A stretch of DNA of 64,000 nt, taken from NCBI RefSeq assembly GCF_030315975.1, contig NZ_JASXSZ010000004.1, forward strand, positions 310,001 to 374,000, written 5' to 3'. Each line of letters opens with the position of its first letter. Positions within the stretch are counted from its first letter, which is position 1. The position numbers and the translations under genes were made by a program. This DNA is from Microbacterium candidum. GTDB taxonomy: Bacteria > Actinomycetota > Actinomycetes > Actinomycetales > Microbacteriaceae. Below the pieces are notes generated by a model. The model did no database searches, was not told where the DNA came from, and saw only the letters and a program-made list of their open reading frames with translations. Below are positions 19,300 to 29,066 of this stretch, piece by piece.

Positions 19300-20622
19300 T
19301 TACGCGCGGGCGGCCTCCGACAGGCGACGCGCGGCGGCGAGAGCCTGGTCGAGGTCGGCCTTCAGGTCGTCGATGTTCTCGAGGCCCACGGACAGGCGGA
19401 CGAGGCCGGGCGTGACACCCGACGTGAGCTGCTGCTCCGGGGTCAGCTGCGAGTGCGTCGTGGATGCCGGGTGGATGACGAGCGAGCGCACGTCGCCGAT
19501 GTTGGCGAGGTGGCTGAAGAGCGTCAGCGAGTTCACGAACTCGCGTCCCGCTTCGACACCGCCCTTGAGCTCGAACGACAGGACCGCGCCGACGCCCTTG
19601 GGTGCGTACTGGTTGGCGGCGGCGTACCACGGCGAGGTCGGCAGGCCCGAGTAGTTCACCGAGGCGACGTCGTCGTGGTTCTCGAGCCACTCGGCGATCT
19701 CCTGCGCGTTCTGCACGTGACGCTCGATGCGCAGGGACAGCGTCTCCACGCCCTGCAGCAGGTTCCACGCGCTCTGCGGGGCGATCGCCGAGCCGAGGTC
19801 GCGAAGCAGCTGGACGCGCGCCTTGATGATGTACGCGAGACCGTCGCCGACGGCGGTCGTGTACGACGCGCCGTGGTACGAGGGGTCGGGCTCGGTGAGA
19901 CCGGGGAACTTGTCGACGTTCTGCGACCACGCGAACGTGCCGCCGTCGACGATGGCGCCGCCGATCGTGGTGCCGTGGCCGCCGAGGAACTTCGTCACGG
20001 AGTGGATGACGATGTCGGCGCCGTGCTCGAACGGACGGATGAGGTACGGGGTCGCGATCGTGTTGTCGACGATGAGCGGGACGCCGTTCTCGTGGGCGAT
20101 GTCGGACACCGTCCGGATGTCGAGGATGTTGATGCGCGGGTTGCCGATCGTCTCGGCGAAGAACGCCTTCGTGTTCGGGCGGACGGCGCGACGCCACTCC
20201 TCGGGGTCGTCCTGGTTCTCGACGAACGTGACGTCGATGCCGAGCTTGCCGAGCGTGTACTTGAAGAGGTTGTACGTGCCGCCGTAGATCGAGCTCGACG
20301 CGACGAAGTGGTCGCCCGCCTCGGCGATGTTCAGGATCGCGAAGGTCGAGGCCGCCTGGCCCGACGACAGCACGAGTGCGCCGGTGCCGCCCTCGAGCGC
20401 GGCGAGGCGCTGCTCGAGAACGTCCTGCGTGGGGTTCTGGATGCGCGTGTAGATGTTGCCGAACTCGGCCAGGGCGAACAGGTTCGCCGCGTGATCCGCG
20501 TTGTCGAACACGTACGACGTGGTCTGGTAGATCGGCGTGGCGCGGGCCTTGGTCACCGGGTCGGGCGCGGCGCCCGAGTGGATCTGCTTGGTCTCGAAAC
20601 GCCAGTTCTCTGCAGCGGACAT
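19300..20622 (-). CDS. metY: O-acetylhomoserine sulfhydrylase
   Basis: A 440-residue PLP enzyme of the Cys/Met metabolism family. It begins [20 protein letters not shown], typical of MetY, and carries the PLP-lysine motif [11 protein letters not shown]. It replaces the acetyl group of O-acetylhomoserine with sulfide to give homocysteine, using the product of MetX. AGGAG eight bases before the ATG sets the start; 21 extra upstream codons are open but unsupported. It is divergent from an SDR gene. No SAM riboswitch or methionine-repressor-like site was seen in the 108-bp upstream gap. Confidence 0.94.
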   Translation of the reverse strand: MSAAENWRFETKQIHSGAAPDPVTKARATPIYQTTSYVFDNADHAANLFALAEFGNIYTRIQNPTQDVLEQRLAALEGGTGALVLSSGQAASTFAILNIAEAGDHFVASSSIYGGTYNLFKYTLGKLGIDVTFVENQDDPEEWRRAVRPNTKAFFAETIGNPRINILDIRTVSDIAHENGVPLIVDNTIATPYLIRPFEHGADIVIHSVTKFLGGHGTTIGGAIVDGGTFAWSQNVDKFPGLTEPDPSYHGASYTTAVGDGLAYIIKARVQLLRDLGSAIAPQSAWNLLQGVETLSLRIERHVQNAQEIAEWLENHDDVASVNYSGLPTSPWYAAANQYAPKGVGAVLSFELKGGVEAGREFVNSLTLFSHLANIGDVRSLVIHPASTTHSQLTPEQQLTSGVTPGLVRLSVGLENIDDLKADLDQALAAARRLSEAARA

Positions 20623-20730
20623 ATGCGAACTCCTGTGGTCTGTGCGGGTGTCTTCGACAGTACGGATGCGGCGTCGTGTCAACAACGAAGCGGAAATGTT
20701 ACGTAACCAGGGGGCGGGTACGGTGGAGGC

Positions 20731-21504
20731 ATGACGCGACGTGCCGTGGTGACGGGTGCCAGCTCGGGGATCGGGGAGGCGACCGCGCGAGCGCTGCGGG
20801 AGACCGGATGGGACGTGGTCGCCGTCGCGCGCCGCGCCGACCGGCTCGCCGCGCTCGAGCAGGAGATCGGCGCGGCGGCGTATGCCGCGGACCTCACCAA
20901 GGAGAGCGACATCGACGCGCTCGCCGGATGGCTCGCAGAGTCAGGCCCGGTCGACGCCGTGCTGCACATCGCGGGCGGCGCACGCGGCACGGACCGCGTG
21001 GAGACCGGGGATGCCGAGGACTGGCGCTGGATGTTCGAGGCGAATGTCCTCGCGGCCCAGCGCCTGACGGCGGCGCTCCTCCCGCAGCTGCGGGTCGCCG
21101 CATCCCAGAGCGGATACGCCGACCTCGTCTTCGTGACGTCCACCGCGGCCCAGGTCGCATACCCCGGCGGATCCGGGTACAACGCGGCGAAGGCAGGCGA
21201 GGCGATGCTCGCCCACGCCCTGCGGCTCGAACTGAACGGCGAGCCGATCCGCGTGATCGAGATCGCGCCCGGGATGGTGCACACCGAGGAGTTCGCCCTC
21301 AACCGTCTCCACGGCGACGAGTACGCGGCATCCAAGGTCTACGACGGTGTCGAGAACCCGCTGAGTGCGGGTGACGTCGCCGATGTCATCGCCTACGCGG
21401 TCAACGCGCCGGGGCATGTGAACCTCGATCTCGTCACGGTGCGTCCGGTTGCCCAGGCGGCGGCCCACATGCTCTCCCGCGGGCCGCTTCGCGTGAGGGA
21501 CTGA
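20731..21504 (+). CDS. Short-chain dehydrogenase/reductase
   Basis: A 257-residue classical SDR. The NAD(P)-binding motif TGASSGIGEAT lies at residues 8-18, a basic ARR after the second strand favours NADPH, and the catalytic Tyr-Lys pair is in SGYNAAKAGEA with Ser in TSTAAQ. The overall pattern, including VIEIAPGMVHTEEF, resembles the YdfG/serine 3-dehydrogenase group, so a hydroxy-acid or aldehyde substrate is possible. TACGGT is six bases before the ATG, overlapping a GGAGG, so the message may be leaderless or start close by. Divergent from metY. Confidence 0.85.
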   Translation: MTRRAVVTGASSGIGEATARALRETGWDVVAVARRADRLAALEQEIGAAAYAADLTKESDIDALAGWLAESGPVDAVLHIAGGARGTDRVETGDAEDWRWMFEANVLAAQRLTAALLPQLRVAASQSGYADLVFVTSTAAQVAYPGGSGYNAAKAGEAMLAHALRLELNGEPIRVIEIAPGMVHTEEFALNRLHGDEYAASKVYDGVENPLSAGDVADVIAYAVNAPGHVNLDLVTVRPVAQAAAHMLSRGPLRVRD

Positions 21505-21641
21505 ACGGCGCCTGCGCGTTCCTTGGGGATTCGAGGGGAATCGGCCCGCCGCCGAGCGATTTCCGGGTGAATCCGCCGCGAGAGCGTTCGGATCTCGTGA
21601 GGATCGGCGCCAGTCAGCCCGCAGAGGCGCACCGTGGAATC

Positions 21642-22175
21642 ATGAGCGATCTCCACGAGCATCCCGCGCGCACGGCGCTGCCGTGGCATCCGCTGGGCGC
21701 GCATGACTGGGGCGGGTTCGTGACGTCCTTCGAACGGTACGGCGTCATCCGCCGGCAGGTCATCGTCTATCCGCCCGGCATCACCAGCGATCAGCGTCAT
21801 CGGCTCCGCGTCTGGCGAGCGTGGCCGCTGATCGGCATCGCGACGGCGATCGCCGTGGCCGTCGTCCTCTCCGGCATCGTCGGTCCGACGGCGGGGTTCT
21901 TCTTCGGCGTGATCGTGTCGGCCCTCGTGTGCGTCGCACTCGCGCACCGCGCCGGCGACACCCGTCACCTCGTGCGGAGCCTCGGCGGCATCGAGGTTCC
22001 GGGCGTGCCCGACGACCCCTCGCGCCGGCTGTCGCGTGCTGCCCGTGCGATCGCCGTCGACCTGAGCGGGGCGGAGGACGCCTGGCGGCGCGGCGAGCTC
22101 ACGCGGGTCGCTTACGAGCAGGTCTGGCACACGGCTTACGAGAAGGTCGGTCAGCTGAGCCGATCGGGCCGCTGA
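21642..22175 (+). CDS. Membrane protein of unknown function
   Basis: A 177-residue protein that I cannot assign. Residues 1-55 are polar and contain a YPPGITSDQRHRLRVWRAWP stretch; two hydrophobic segments follow (about 65-85 and 88-105); the C-terminal 70 residues are cytoplasmic and helical, with SRAARAIAVDLSGAEDAWRRG. The pattern of a short N-terminal domain, a two-helix hairpin and an amphipathic tail is common in small actinobacterial membrane proteins. The ATG was chosen from the position of MSDLHEHP; a further ATG lies 25 codons upstream. Confidence 0.6.
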   Translation: MSDLHEHPARTALPWHPLGAHDWGGFVTSFERYGVIRRQVIVYPPGITSDQRHRLRVWRAWPLIGIATAIAVAVVLSGIVGPTAGFFFGVIVSALVCVALAHRAGDTRHLVRSLGGIEVPGVPDDPSRRLSRAARAIAVDLSGAEDAWRRGELTRVAYEQVWHTAYEKVGQLSRSGR

Positions 22176-22268
22176 CCGAGGCCGCCACTCGGTACGCTGG
22201 GAGGACTGCGCGGCCGGTGCTCGGCACCTCTCCGCGCGGCGGATGCGACGCCGAGCGGAAAGGCCCAC

Positions 22269-22991
22269 ATGAGCGTTCACCTCGTCGGCGGGGGTTGGCA
22301 GGACGAGCCGGACGGTGTGGCGTACGCCGCGTTCGTGCGCGAGGCGGCTGAGCGGGCAGCGCATGCACAGCGCGACATCCCTCGCGTCGCGATCGTGGCG
22401 ATCCGCGACGATGCCGACGAGCACGTCGAGAAGCTCATCGCCGCCCTCGCTCCTGCCGGCGACGTCGCGCCGCACGTGACGGCAGTGGCCGAGGGCGCGG
22501 TCGTGCCCTCGGACGCGTTCGCGGACGTCGACGGCATCCTCATCGGCGGGGGGCTGACCCCCGCATACCGTGACGCGATCGAGCCGCACTTCGAAGCCAT
22601 TCGCGACCTCGTCGGCGACGGCGTGCCGTACCTCGGCTTCTCCGCCGGCTCCGCGATCGCAGCGGCGAACGCGCTCGTGGGCGGATGGCTCATCGGCGGC
22701 GTGCCGATCGCCCCCGAGGACGTCGCCGAGGATCTCGACGACGTGACCGTCCTGCCGGGCATCGGGCTCGTCGACGTGTCGGTCGACGTCCACGTCGCGC
22801 AGTGGGGCGCGCTGTCGCGCCTCGTCGCGGCGGCGGAGGCGGGCCTCGTGGATGCGGGCGTCGGGATCGACGAGAACACCGTGCTGATCGCCGGCAGCGG
22901 CGCTCTGCGCGTGGCCGGCGCAGGAAGCGTCTGGCGGGTGACGGCGTCCGAACAGGGCGTCCTGGTGGGCACGATGGGGGCCACGGCATGA
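22269..22991 (+). CDS. Peptidase family S51 (dipeptidase E/cyanophycinase-like)
   Basis: A 240-residue protein with a class-I glutamine-amidotransferase-like fold. LIGGGLTPAYRD and YLGFSAGSAIAAANA form the substrate loop and the nucleophile elbow with a Ser, as in peptidase family S51, whose members cleave N-terminal aspartyl dipeptides or cyanophycin. A GGAAAGG ribosome site precedes the ATG and TACGCT further upstream could be the -10. The stop codon overlaps the start of the phosphoribosyltransferase gene (ATGA), so peptidase, transferase and ung form an operon. The exact substrate is unknown. Confidence 0.8.
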   Translation: MSVHLVGGGWQDEPDGVAYAAFVREAAERAAHAQRDIPRVAIVAIRDDADEHVEKLIAALAPAGDVAPHVTAVAEGAVVPSDAFADVDGILIGGGLTPAYRDAIEPHFEAIRDLVGDGVPYLGFSAGSAIAAANALVGGWLIGGVPIAPEDVAEDLDDVTVLPGIGLVDVSVDVHVAQWGALSRLVAAAEAGLVDAGVGIDENTVLIAGSGALRVAGAGSVWRVTASEQGVLVGTMGATA

Positions 22992-23488
22992 CACAGGAGC
23001 GAGAAGTCCTGACCTGGGACGGATTCGGCGAGGCGACCCGTTCGATCGCGCGGGCGATCGTCGCGGACGGCTTCGCGCCGGAGGTCGTCGTCGCGATCGC
23101 GCGCGGCGGGCTGCTGCCGGCCGGCGCCATCGCCTACGGGCTGGGCGCGAAGAACTGCGGCGCGATCAACGTCGAGTTCTACACGGGCATCGGCACGGTG
23201 CTGGATGCGCCCGCGGTGCTGCCGCCCGAGCTCGACATGAACTATCTCGACGGCCGCCGTGTGCTGCTGGTCGACGACGTCGCCGACAGCGGCCGGACGC
23301 TCGAGCTCGCCGTGCGCCTGCTGCGCGAGAAGGGCGCGGACGTGCGCTCGGTGACGATCTACACGAAGCCGACGACGATCATCCAGCCCGACTACGCGTT
23401 CAAGGCCACGGATCTGTGGATCGACTTCCCCTGGTCGGCGCAGGGCACGGTCGTCGAGGAGGACACGGGCGCCGAGGCCTCCGCCTGA
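22988..23488 (+). CDS. Type I phosphoribosyltransferase (purine-type)
   Basis: A 166-residue protein with the PRPP-binding signature [15 protein letters not shown] (residues 92-106) and the early loop [14 protein letters not shown], which contacts pyrophosphate. The layout resembles bacterial xanthine/hypoxanthine phosphoribosyltransferases of the Gpt type, so it may salvage a purine base with PRPP; the base-binding end (TDLWIDFPW) fits this group but does not fix the base. It overlaps the S51 peptidase gene by 4 bp and is followed by ung after a single base. Cytoplasmic. Confidence 0.85.
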   Translation: MTQEREVLTWDGFGEATRSIARAIVADGFAPEVVVAIARGGLLPAGAIAYGLGAKNCGAINVEFYTGIGTVLDAPAVLPPELDMNYLDGRRVLLVDDVADSGRTLELAVRLLREKGADVRSVTIYTKPTTIIQPDYAFKATDLWIDFPWSAQGTVVEEDTGAEASA

Positions 23489-23489
23489 C

Positions 23490-24191
23490 ATGGCGATGTC
23501 CCTGCCGGAGCTCGCCGACGCCGGTCTCATCGACGGGGACTGGGCGTCGGCTCTTGCGCCCGTCGCCCCGGACATCGCCGCGCTCGGCGAGCGGCTCCGC
23601 GGAGTGGTGGCGCAGGGCGGGCACTACCTGCCGGCCGGCGACCGCGTGCTGCGCGCGTTCGGCCGACCGCTCGACGCCGTCAAGGTCTTGATCGTCGGTC
23701 AGGACCCGTATCCGACGCCCGGCCACCCGATCGGCCTGTCGTTCGCGGTCGACGCGCACGTGCGTCCGCTGCCGCGGAGCCTCTCGAACATCTACACCGA
23801 GCTCGAGAGCGACCTCGGCATCCCGCGCGCCGCGCACGGCGACCTCTCCGCGTGGAGCGATCAAGGCGTCATGCTGCTGAACAGGGTGCTCACGGTCGCG
23901 CCGGGGGCGCCCGCATCCCACCGCGGCTGGGGTTGGGAGAAGGTCACCGAGCACGCGATCCGCACGCTCGTGGCGCGCGATCGGCCGCTTGTCGCGATCC
24001 TGTGGGGGAGGGATGCGGCGAACCTTCGCCCGCTCCTCGGGAACACGCCGATCGTCGAGTCGGTGCATCCGTCGCCGCTGTCGGCGAGCCGCGGGTTCTT
24101 CGGCTCGCGGCCGTTCTCGCGCGCAAACGCGCTGCTCGAGGAGCAGGGCGCGGAGCCTGTCGACTGGCGCCTGCCGGAAATCAGCCTGTAA
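23490..24191 (+). CDS. ung: Uracil-DNA glycosylase, family 1
   Basis: A 233-residue enzyme that removes uracil from DNA to start base-excision repair. [17 protein letters not shown] contains the water-activating Asp72, LLNRVLTV supports uracil recognition, and [21 protein letters not shown] carries the catalytic His and the minor-groove intercalation loop. Length is normal for family 1. It starts one base after the phosphoribosyltransferase stop, with another ATG two codons downstream. Its place at the end of a nucleotide-salvage operon fits control of dUTP/uracil damage, but this is inference. Confidence 0.95.
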   Translation: MAMSLPELADAGLIDGDWASALAPVAPDIAALGERLRGVVAQGGHYLPAGDRVLRAFGRPLDAVKVLIVGQDPYPTPGHPIGLSFAVDAHVRPLPRSLSNIYTELESDLGIPRAAHGDLSAWSDQGVMLLNRVLTVAPGAPASHRGWGWEKVTEHAIRTLVARDRPLVAILWGRDAANLRPLLGNTPIVESVHPSPLSASRGFFGSRPFSRANALLEEQGAEPVDWRLPEISL

Positions 24192-24215
24192 TGCGGCGCG
24201 CGTAGGCTTCCCCGC

Positions 24216-24827
24216 ATGCTCGAGGAGGAATACGAGAAGGGCCGGCGGCACCTGCCCGCCCACCTGCGGCCGGTCGAAGAGCCGGAGGCGCCGTTCTCTT
24301 TCTCGATCCGCCCCGCGACGGATGCCGACATCCCCGACATCCGCGAGATCTACAACTACTACGTCACGAACTCGGTCGTGACGTTCGACGAGAAGCAGTG
24401 GACCGTCGCGCAATGGCGCGAGAAGTTCGCGCACCTCGGGAAGCTCGGCTTGCCGTTCATCGTCGCAGAATCGCCCACCGGCCAGGTGCTCGGCTACGCG
24501 CTGGTGCAGCCGTGGGCCGGGAAGTCGGCATACCGCTACACGGTCGAGGACTCGATCTACCTCGGGCAGGCGGCGGCGGGGAAGGGCCTCGGCCGGGCGC
24601 TGCTGGAGGCCCTCATCGACGCGTGCCGGGAGAAGGGCCTCCGCGAGATCGTCGCCGTGGTCAGCGACAAGGGGGCCGAGGCATCCGTCGCGCTGCACGA
24701 GAAGCTCGGCTTCGTCGAGGTGGGGCGCATGGGCCGGGTGGGCTTCAAGTTCGGGCGCTGGCTCGGGACGATCTACCTGCAGAAGAGCCTCAAGCCGGCG
24801 AAGAAGACCCGGCTGTTCGCTCGCTGA
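24216..24827 (+). CDS. GNAT N-acetyltransferase, PAT/MnaT-like
   Basis: A 203-residue GNAT protein. The fold starts at FSIRPATDADIPDIREIYNYYV (core shown: RPATDADIPDI), and GQAAAGKGLGRALLEALI is the acetyl-CoA pyrophosphate loop (Q/RxxGxG/A). SAYRYTVEDSIYL resembles the phosphinothricin/methionine sulfone acetyltransferase group, so it may N-acetylate methionine derivatives or a phosphinothricin-like toxin. A 30-residue basic N-terminal extension precedes the domain. TAGGCT is seven bases before the ATG, pointing to a leaderless message separate from ung. Confidence 0.82.
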   Translation: MLEEEYEKGRRHLPAHLRPVEEPEAPFSFSIRPATDADIPDIREIYNYYVTNSVVTFDEKQWTVAQWREKFAHLGKLGLPFIVAESPTGQVLGYALVQPWAGKSAYRYTVEDSIYLGQAAAGKGLGRALLEALIDACREKGLREIVAVVSDKGAEASVALHEKLGFVEVGRMGRVGFKFGRWLGTIYLQKSLKPAKKTRLFAR

Positions 24828-24988
24828 CCGCGTTCGTAAAACAGTTGGGGATATCGCGTATCAGGACGCGACCCAGCTCCTCTTGTTCTCCGGGTCACGA
24901 GCGCGCGACGATTGCGCCGTGCCTGCCGCGACGTCTGTGGCGTCGCGTGCCCGAGCGGCGCATGAGCGCCCGAGCACCGAGGAAGAGC

Positions 24989-26416
24989 ATGTACGACACC
25001 ACTCTCGCCCTGCCCGCACGCGGGGAATCGACCGAAGCGCCTCATCGGCGCACCGACGCCCTGCGCGAGCTCGCGGGCCGGATCACCGGGTCTCTGGTCC
25101 TCCCGAGCGACCACGGCTGGGATGACGCGCGCCGCGCCTGGAACCTCGCGGTCGATCAGCGTCCCGCAGCCGTCGCGGTTCCGGAGACCACGGCCGACGT
25201 CGTCGCGATCGTCCGCACGGCGATCCGACTCGGGATGCGGGTCGCCGCACAGACCACAGGGCACAACGCCGGCCCGCTCGCGCACCAGTCGCTGCGCGAC
25301 ACGATCCTCGTCCGGTTCTCCGCGATGCGCGAGGTGCGGATCGACGCCGAGCGCCGCCGCGCCCGCGTCGAGGCCGGAGCCGTGTGGGGCGATGTCGTCG
25401 CGCCGGCGGCCGAGGCTGGGCTCGCCGCGCTCGCCGGGTCGTCCGCGGATGTCGGCGTCGCCGGCTACGTCCTCGGGGGCGGCCTCAGCTGGCTCGCCCG
25501 CGCGAAGGGCCTCGCGGCCAACCACGTCCTCGCGTTCGAGGTCGTGACCGCGTCCGGCGACGTCGAGACGGTGGATGCCGCGCACCACGCCGACCTCTTC
25601 TGGGCGCTGCGCGGCGGCGGCGGCGACTTCGCGATCGTGACCGCGATCCACGTGCGCCTCTTCTCGATCACGAGCGTGCAGGCGGGCACCATGCTGTGGC
25701 CGGCCGAGCAGGTCGAGACCGTGCTCTCGGCGTGGCGCTCGTGGGTCGACACAGCTCCCGACGAGATCACGTCCGTCGGCCGCATCCTGCACCTGCCGCC
25801 GCTGCCCGACCTGCCCCCGCACCTCGCGGGACGCTCGTTCGTCGCGATCGAGGCCGTGTCGCTGTTCGACGCGGACCTCACGGCCGCGCTGCTCGCGCCG
25901 CTGCGCGCGCTCCGGCCGGAGATCGACACGATCCACGAGACGCCGATGACCGACCTCCATCTCCTGCACATGGACCCTCCGGGGCCGGTTCCGGGCCTCG
26001 GCGATGGGATGCTGCTGACGACGGTGGATGCAGACGACCTCGCCGGCATCGTCGAAGCCGTGGGCGTCGGATCGGGGACCGCGCTGCTCTCGTTCGAGCT
26101 GCGTCACCTGGGTGGCGCACTGTCGCCGGACCGCGCGCCGGCAGACGGGGGAGCGGTGCGCGCCTTCGATGCGGAGTTCGCGATGTATGCGGTCGGCATC
26201 GCGCCGACCCCCGACGCGCAGGCGGCTGTGCGCGCCTCGGTCGCGCGCGTGATGTCGGCCCTCGCGCCCCGGCGTGCGGCGCAGAGCTACATCAACTTCG
26301 TCGAGAGCGCGCGCACAGCCGACACCCTGTGGGACGACGGCCTGGAGCGCTTGCGCGCCGTGAAGCGCGAGTACGACCCGACCGGGCTCGTCCGGTCGAA
26401 CCACCCGGTCGACTGA
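24989..26416 (+). CDS. FAD-linked oxidase of the berberine-bridge-enzyme family
   Basis: A 475-residue flavoprotein of the BBE/PCMH family. RPAAVAVPETTADVVAIVR and TTGHNAGPLA are the FAD-domain start with the His that usually carries the 8-alpha-histidyl FAD link; GYVLGGGLSWLARAKGLAAN and DLFWALRGGGGDFAIVT are further FAD contacts, and the BBE tail motif YINFVESA ... YDPTGLVRSN is present. The usual second link, Cys in the GxxGxxCxxxG region, is not obvious (GSSADVGVAGYVLGGG has no Cys), so FAD would be bound by one covalent link. GAGGAAG before this ATG fixes the start; another ATG lies nine codons upstream. The substrate, perhaps a sugar or secondary metabolite, is unknown. The upstream 160-bp gap holds nothing else I recognise. 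Confidence 0.82.
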   Translation: MYDTTLALPARGESTEAPHRRTDALRELAGRITGSLVLPSDHGWDDARRAWNLAVDQRPAAVAVPETTADVVAIVRTAIRLGMRVAAQTTGHNAGPLAHQSLRDTILVRFSAMREVRIDAERRRARVEAGAVWGDVVAPAAEAGLAALAGSSADVGVAGYVLGGGLSWLARAKGLAANHVLAFEVVTASGDVETVDAAHHADLFWALRGGGGDFAIVTAIHVRLFSITSVQAGTMLWPAEQVETVLSAWRSWVDTAPDEITSVGRILHLPPLPDLPPHLAGRSFVAIEAVSLFDADLTAALLAPLRALRPEIDTIHETPMTDLHLLHMDPPGPVPGLGDGMLLTTVDADDLAGIVEAVGVGSGTALLSFELRHLGGALSPDRAPADGGAVRAFDAEFAMYAVGIAPTPDAQAAVRASVARVMSALAPRRAAQSYINFVESARTADTLWDDGLERLRAVKREYDPTGLVRSNHPVD

Positions 26417-26453
26417 GTCGGGTCGCCGGAGGACTCGCAGACAACCGATCTAC

Positions 26454-26550
26454 GGGTCGTTGAGCGGGCGAAGCGAGTCGAAAGGTGGCGAGCTGATCTC
26501 GGAACCTCGCCGCGTTTCGTCTCGCTCGTTCCTCGCTCGCTCAACGACCC
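26454..26550. repeat. GGTCGTTGAGCG inverted-repeat element, copy 2
   Basis: GGGTCGTTGAGCGGGCGAAG at the left and CTCGCTCGCTCAACGACCC at the right are long inverted repeats, with GCGTTTCGTCTCGCTCGTT inside. A further CGTTGAGCGGGCGAC follows 10 bp beyond the right end, perhaps a remnant of a second copy. It separates two convergent transcription units. Confidence 0.75.
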
Positions 26551-26578
26551 GCAAGAAGGCCGTTGAGCGGGCGACGTC

Positions 26579-27376
26579 TCAGCGGGCAGGGAGCGTCGGG
26601 ATCGACGACAGCAGATGCCGCGTGTACGCGGCCTGCGGATGCAGCAGGACCTTCTCCGTCGGTCCCTCCTCGACGACGCGACCGTCCTTCATCACGAGGA
26701 CCTCGTCGCACAGGTTCTGCACGACCCCGATGTCGTGCGACACCATCACGAGGGTGAGCTTGTCGCGCTCGCGGAGCTTCGCGAGAAGCGCGAGGATCTG
26801 CGCACGCACCGTCACGTCGAGCGCCGACATGGGCTCGTCGCCGACGAGCAAGCGCGGGCGGTGGACGATCGCGCGGGCCAGGGCGATGCGCTGCCGCTGG
26901 CCGCCGGAGAACTCGTGCGGGTAGCGCGTCGCCATGTCAGGTTCGAGACCGACATCGGCGAGGACTTCGGCCACGCGCTCGCGGCGGGCGGCGGACCCTT
27001 CGAGCACGTCGAGCGCCCACAGCGGCTCGCCGACGATGCGGCCGACGTTCATCCGCGGATCGAGCGACGCGTACGGGTCCTGGAAGACGATCCCGGTCTC
27101 GCGCCGCAGCCAGTGGAGGTCGCGGGCGGAGGCGCCCGCATCCACGTCTCTCCCGTCGAACTCGATGGAACCCTCCGTCGGGGTGTCGAGTCCGAGGAGC
27201 AGCCGCACGAGCGTCGATTTGCCGGACCCGGACTCGCCGATCACGCCGAGGGCGCTGCCCTCGCGGACATCCACGTCGACGTCGTCGAGCGCGGTCGTGA
27301 AGGTCTTCTTCTCGAAGAGCGTCTTCTTCGGGACGGGATGCCTGCGCGTCAGGCCGCGGGCGCGGACGAGCGTCAT
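26579..27376 (-). CDS. Peptide-type ABC transporter ATP-binding protein (DppF/OppF-like)
   Basis: A 265-residue ABC ATPase. Walker A is GESGSGKST, the signature is [15 protein letters not shown], Walker B is [12 protein letters not shown], and the H-loop is [25 protein letters not shown] is typical of OppF/DppF subunits. Last gene of a five-gene operon; its ATG overlaps the upstream stop (ATGA). It works with the DppD-like subunit to drive import through the two permeases at the inner face of the membrane. The C-terminal oligopeptide-transporter extension is short here, ending soon after [15 protein letters not shown]. Confidence 0.9.
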   Translation of the reverse strand: MTLVRARGLTRRHPVPKKTLFEKKTFTTALDDVDVDVREGSALGVIGESGSGKSTLVRLLLGLDTPTEGSIEFDGRDVDAGASARDLHWLRRETGIVFQDPYASLDPRMNVGRIVGEPLWALDVLEGSAARRERVAEVLADVGLEPDMATRYPHEFSGGQRQRIALARAIVHRPRLLVGDEPMSALDVTVRAQILALLAKLRERDKLTLVMVSHDIGVVQNLCDEVLVMKDGRVVEEGPTEKVLLHPQAAYTRHLLSSIPTLPAR

Positions 27377-28188
27377 GACGCCTCCCCGGGAGGTTCGGGC
27401 AGAGTCGTGTGCGTGGGGCTCCACAGCGTCGCCGTCGCATCGCGCACGAGCCCCTGCGTCACGTGCGACTCGGGCGCTGCCAGGAGCCGCGCGACCGGTC
27501 CGCGCTCGACGACCTCCCCGCGGGCGAGCACAACGGCGTCCGTCGCGATGCGCGAGAGCACGGCGAGGTCGTGCGTGATGAAGACGAGGGACATGCCGTC
27601 TTCCGTGACGAGATCGCCGAGCAGGCTCAGGATGTCGGCCTGGATGGTGACGTCGAGCGCCGTCGTCGGCTCGTCCGCGATGAGCAGGCGCGGGCGGCAC
27701 GCGAGCGCCATCGCGATCGCCACACGCTGGCGCTGCCCTCCGGAGAGCTGGTGCGGATAGCGGTCGACGACGCGCTCCGGGTCCGGCAGCGAGACGCGGC
27801 GGGCCTCCGCGACCGCACGGGCGCGCGCATCCCTCTTCGACACGCGTTCGTGGATGCGGACGGACTCGGCGATCTGGCGGCCGACCGTCCGGATCGGATT
27901 CAGCGCGGTGCGCGGCTCCTGGAACACGATGCCGATGTCGTCGCCGCGGAGTTCGGCGAGCTCGCGGTCCGGGAGTCCGAGGATCTCCTGTCCGTTCCAG
28001 AGGACGCTGCCGGTTGCCGCAGCGCCGTCGGGGAGGAGCCCCAGAATCGCGAGCGCCGTGAGCGACTTGCCCGACCCGGACTCTCCGATGATGCCCATCC
28101 GTGCACCGTCGGCGACGTCGAACGACACGCCGTCGACCACGCGACGACCGCCGGCCTCGATGACGAGGTCGCGCACCTCGAGCGTCAC
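27373..28188 (-). CDS. Peptide-type ABC transporter ATP-binding protein (DppD/OppD-like)
   Basis: A 271-residue ABC ATPase with [19 protein letters not shown] (Walker A and following helix), [17 protein letters not shown] (signature) and [16 protein letters not shown] (Walker B), plus the H-loop [30 protein letters not shown] is the OppD/DppD Q-loop region. GTG start overlaps the stop codon of the upstream permease (GTGA). Partner of the DppF-like ATPase encoded next. Length is shorter than E. coli DppD because the C-terminal domain that binds Fe-S in some homologues is missing (no Cys cluster seen). Confidence 0.9.
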   Translation of the reverse strand: MTLEVRDLVIEAGGRRVVDGVSFDVADGARMGIIGESGSGKSLTALAILGLLPDGAAATGSVLWNGQEILGLPDRELAELRGDDIGIVFQEPRTALNPIRTVGRQIAESVRIHERVSKRDARARAVAEARRVSLPDPERVVDRYPHQLSGGQRQRVAIAMALACRPRLLIADEPTTALDVTIQADILSLLGDLVTEDGMSLVFITHDLAVLSRIATDAVVLARGEVVERGPVARLLAAPESHVTQGLVRDATATLWSPTHTTLPEPPGEAS

Positions 28189-29066
28189 GAGACCACCTCC
28201 GGCTGGTGCTGGCGCGCCCGGCCCGCCGACGGCGAGCGACGGCGCGACAGGGTGGGGTCGGTCGACTCGCGCAGACCGTCGCCGAGGAGGTTGAGGCCCA
28301 AGACGGTGAACGCGATCGCGAGGCCCGGCCAGAGGACCGACAGGGGATGCACCGTGAGGTACTGCTGCAGGTCGGCCAGCAGCACGCCCCACGAGGGCGA
28401 TGTGACAGGCGCGCCGAAGCCGAGGTAGGAGAGCCCCGCCTCGGCGAGGACCGCCACGGCCATGGCCCACGACAGCTGGACGATGAACACCGGCGCGACG
28501 TTCGGCAGCAGGTGCCGCCACAGGTTCTGCGCGGGAGTGAGTCCAGACGCGCGTCCGGCGAGCACGAAGTCGCTCTGCAGCACCCTCCGAAGCTCTGGCC
28601 GGGTGACGCGGGCGATGTTGACGCCGAAGCCGATCCCGACCGACCAGATGACGACCCACAGGGATCCGCCGAAGACGGCGGCGATCATCATCGCGATGAT
28701 GAGCACGGGGAAGGCGATGAGGATGTCGACGAACACCGCGACCGACTCGCGCATCCAGCGGGCGGTGAGCGCGCCGAGGGCGGCGAGGGCCACGCCGATG
28801 ACGGTGGCGATGATCCCGGCGCCGACGGCGACGACGACCGTCGTGCGGGAGCCCGCCATGATGAGGCTCAGGAGGTCGCGCCCGGTGGCATCCGTGCCGA
28901 GGAGGTGCGGCCAGCTCGGGAGCGCCCAGCGGTTCGCGACGTCCGTCGCGCCGGGATCGAACGGCGTCCAGAAGAGCGACACGATCGCGGTGGCGACGAC
29001 GACCACGACCACAATGACGCCGAAGCGCCCGGTCGAGGTCGCCCACAGCCGCGCGAACCAGGTCAT
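28185..29066 (-). CDS. Peptide-type ABC transporter permease (DppC/OppC-like)
   Basis: A 293-residue inner-membrane permease. An N-terminal segment (about residues 15-35) is followed by HLLGTDATGRDLLSLIMAGSRTT, the OppC N-terminal signature, and five more hydrophobic segments. The EAA coupling helix is SDFVLAGRASGLTPAQNLWRHLLPN. The C-terminal tail is basic and polar. Start ATG overlaps the upstream permease stop by 4 bp. With the DppB-like protein it forms the channel; substrate specificity comes from the lipoprotein. Confidence 0.9.
   Translation of the reverse strand: MTWFARLWATSTGRFGVIVVVVVVATAIVSLFWTPFDPGATDVANRWALPSWPHLLGTDATGRDLLSLIMAGSRTTVVVAVGAGIIATVIGVALAALGALTARWMRESVAVFVDILIAFPVLIIAMMIAAVFGGSLWVVIWSVGIGFGVNIARVTRPELRRVLQSDFVLAGRASGLTPAQNLWRHLLPNVAPVFIVQLSWAMAVAVLAEAGLSYLGFGAPVTSPSWGVLLADLQQYLTVHPLSVLWPGLAIAFTVLGLNLLGDGLRESTDPTLSRRRSPSAGRARQHQPEVVS

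Noticed and set aside
20623..20730. SAM or other methionine riboswitch upstream of metY
   Set aside because: The gap is short and shared with a divergent gene; no conserved aptamer blocks were found. The same holds upstream of metX.
24773..26404. Minus-strand frame over the flavin oxidase
   Set aside because: The plus-strand frame carries all BBE motifs; the antisense translation is Arg/Gly-rich without motifs.
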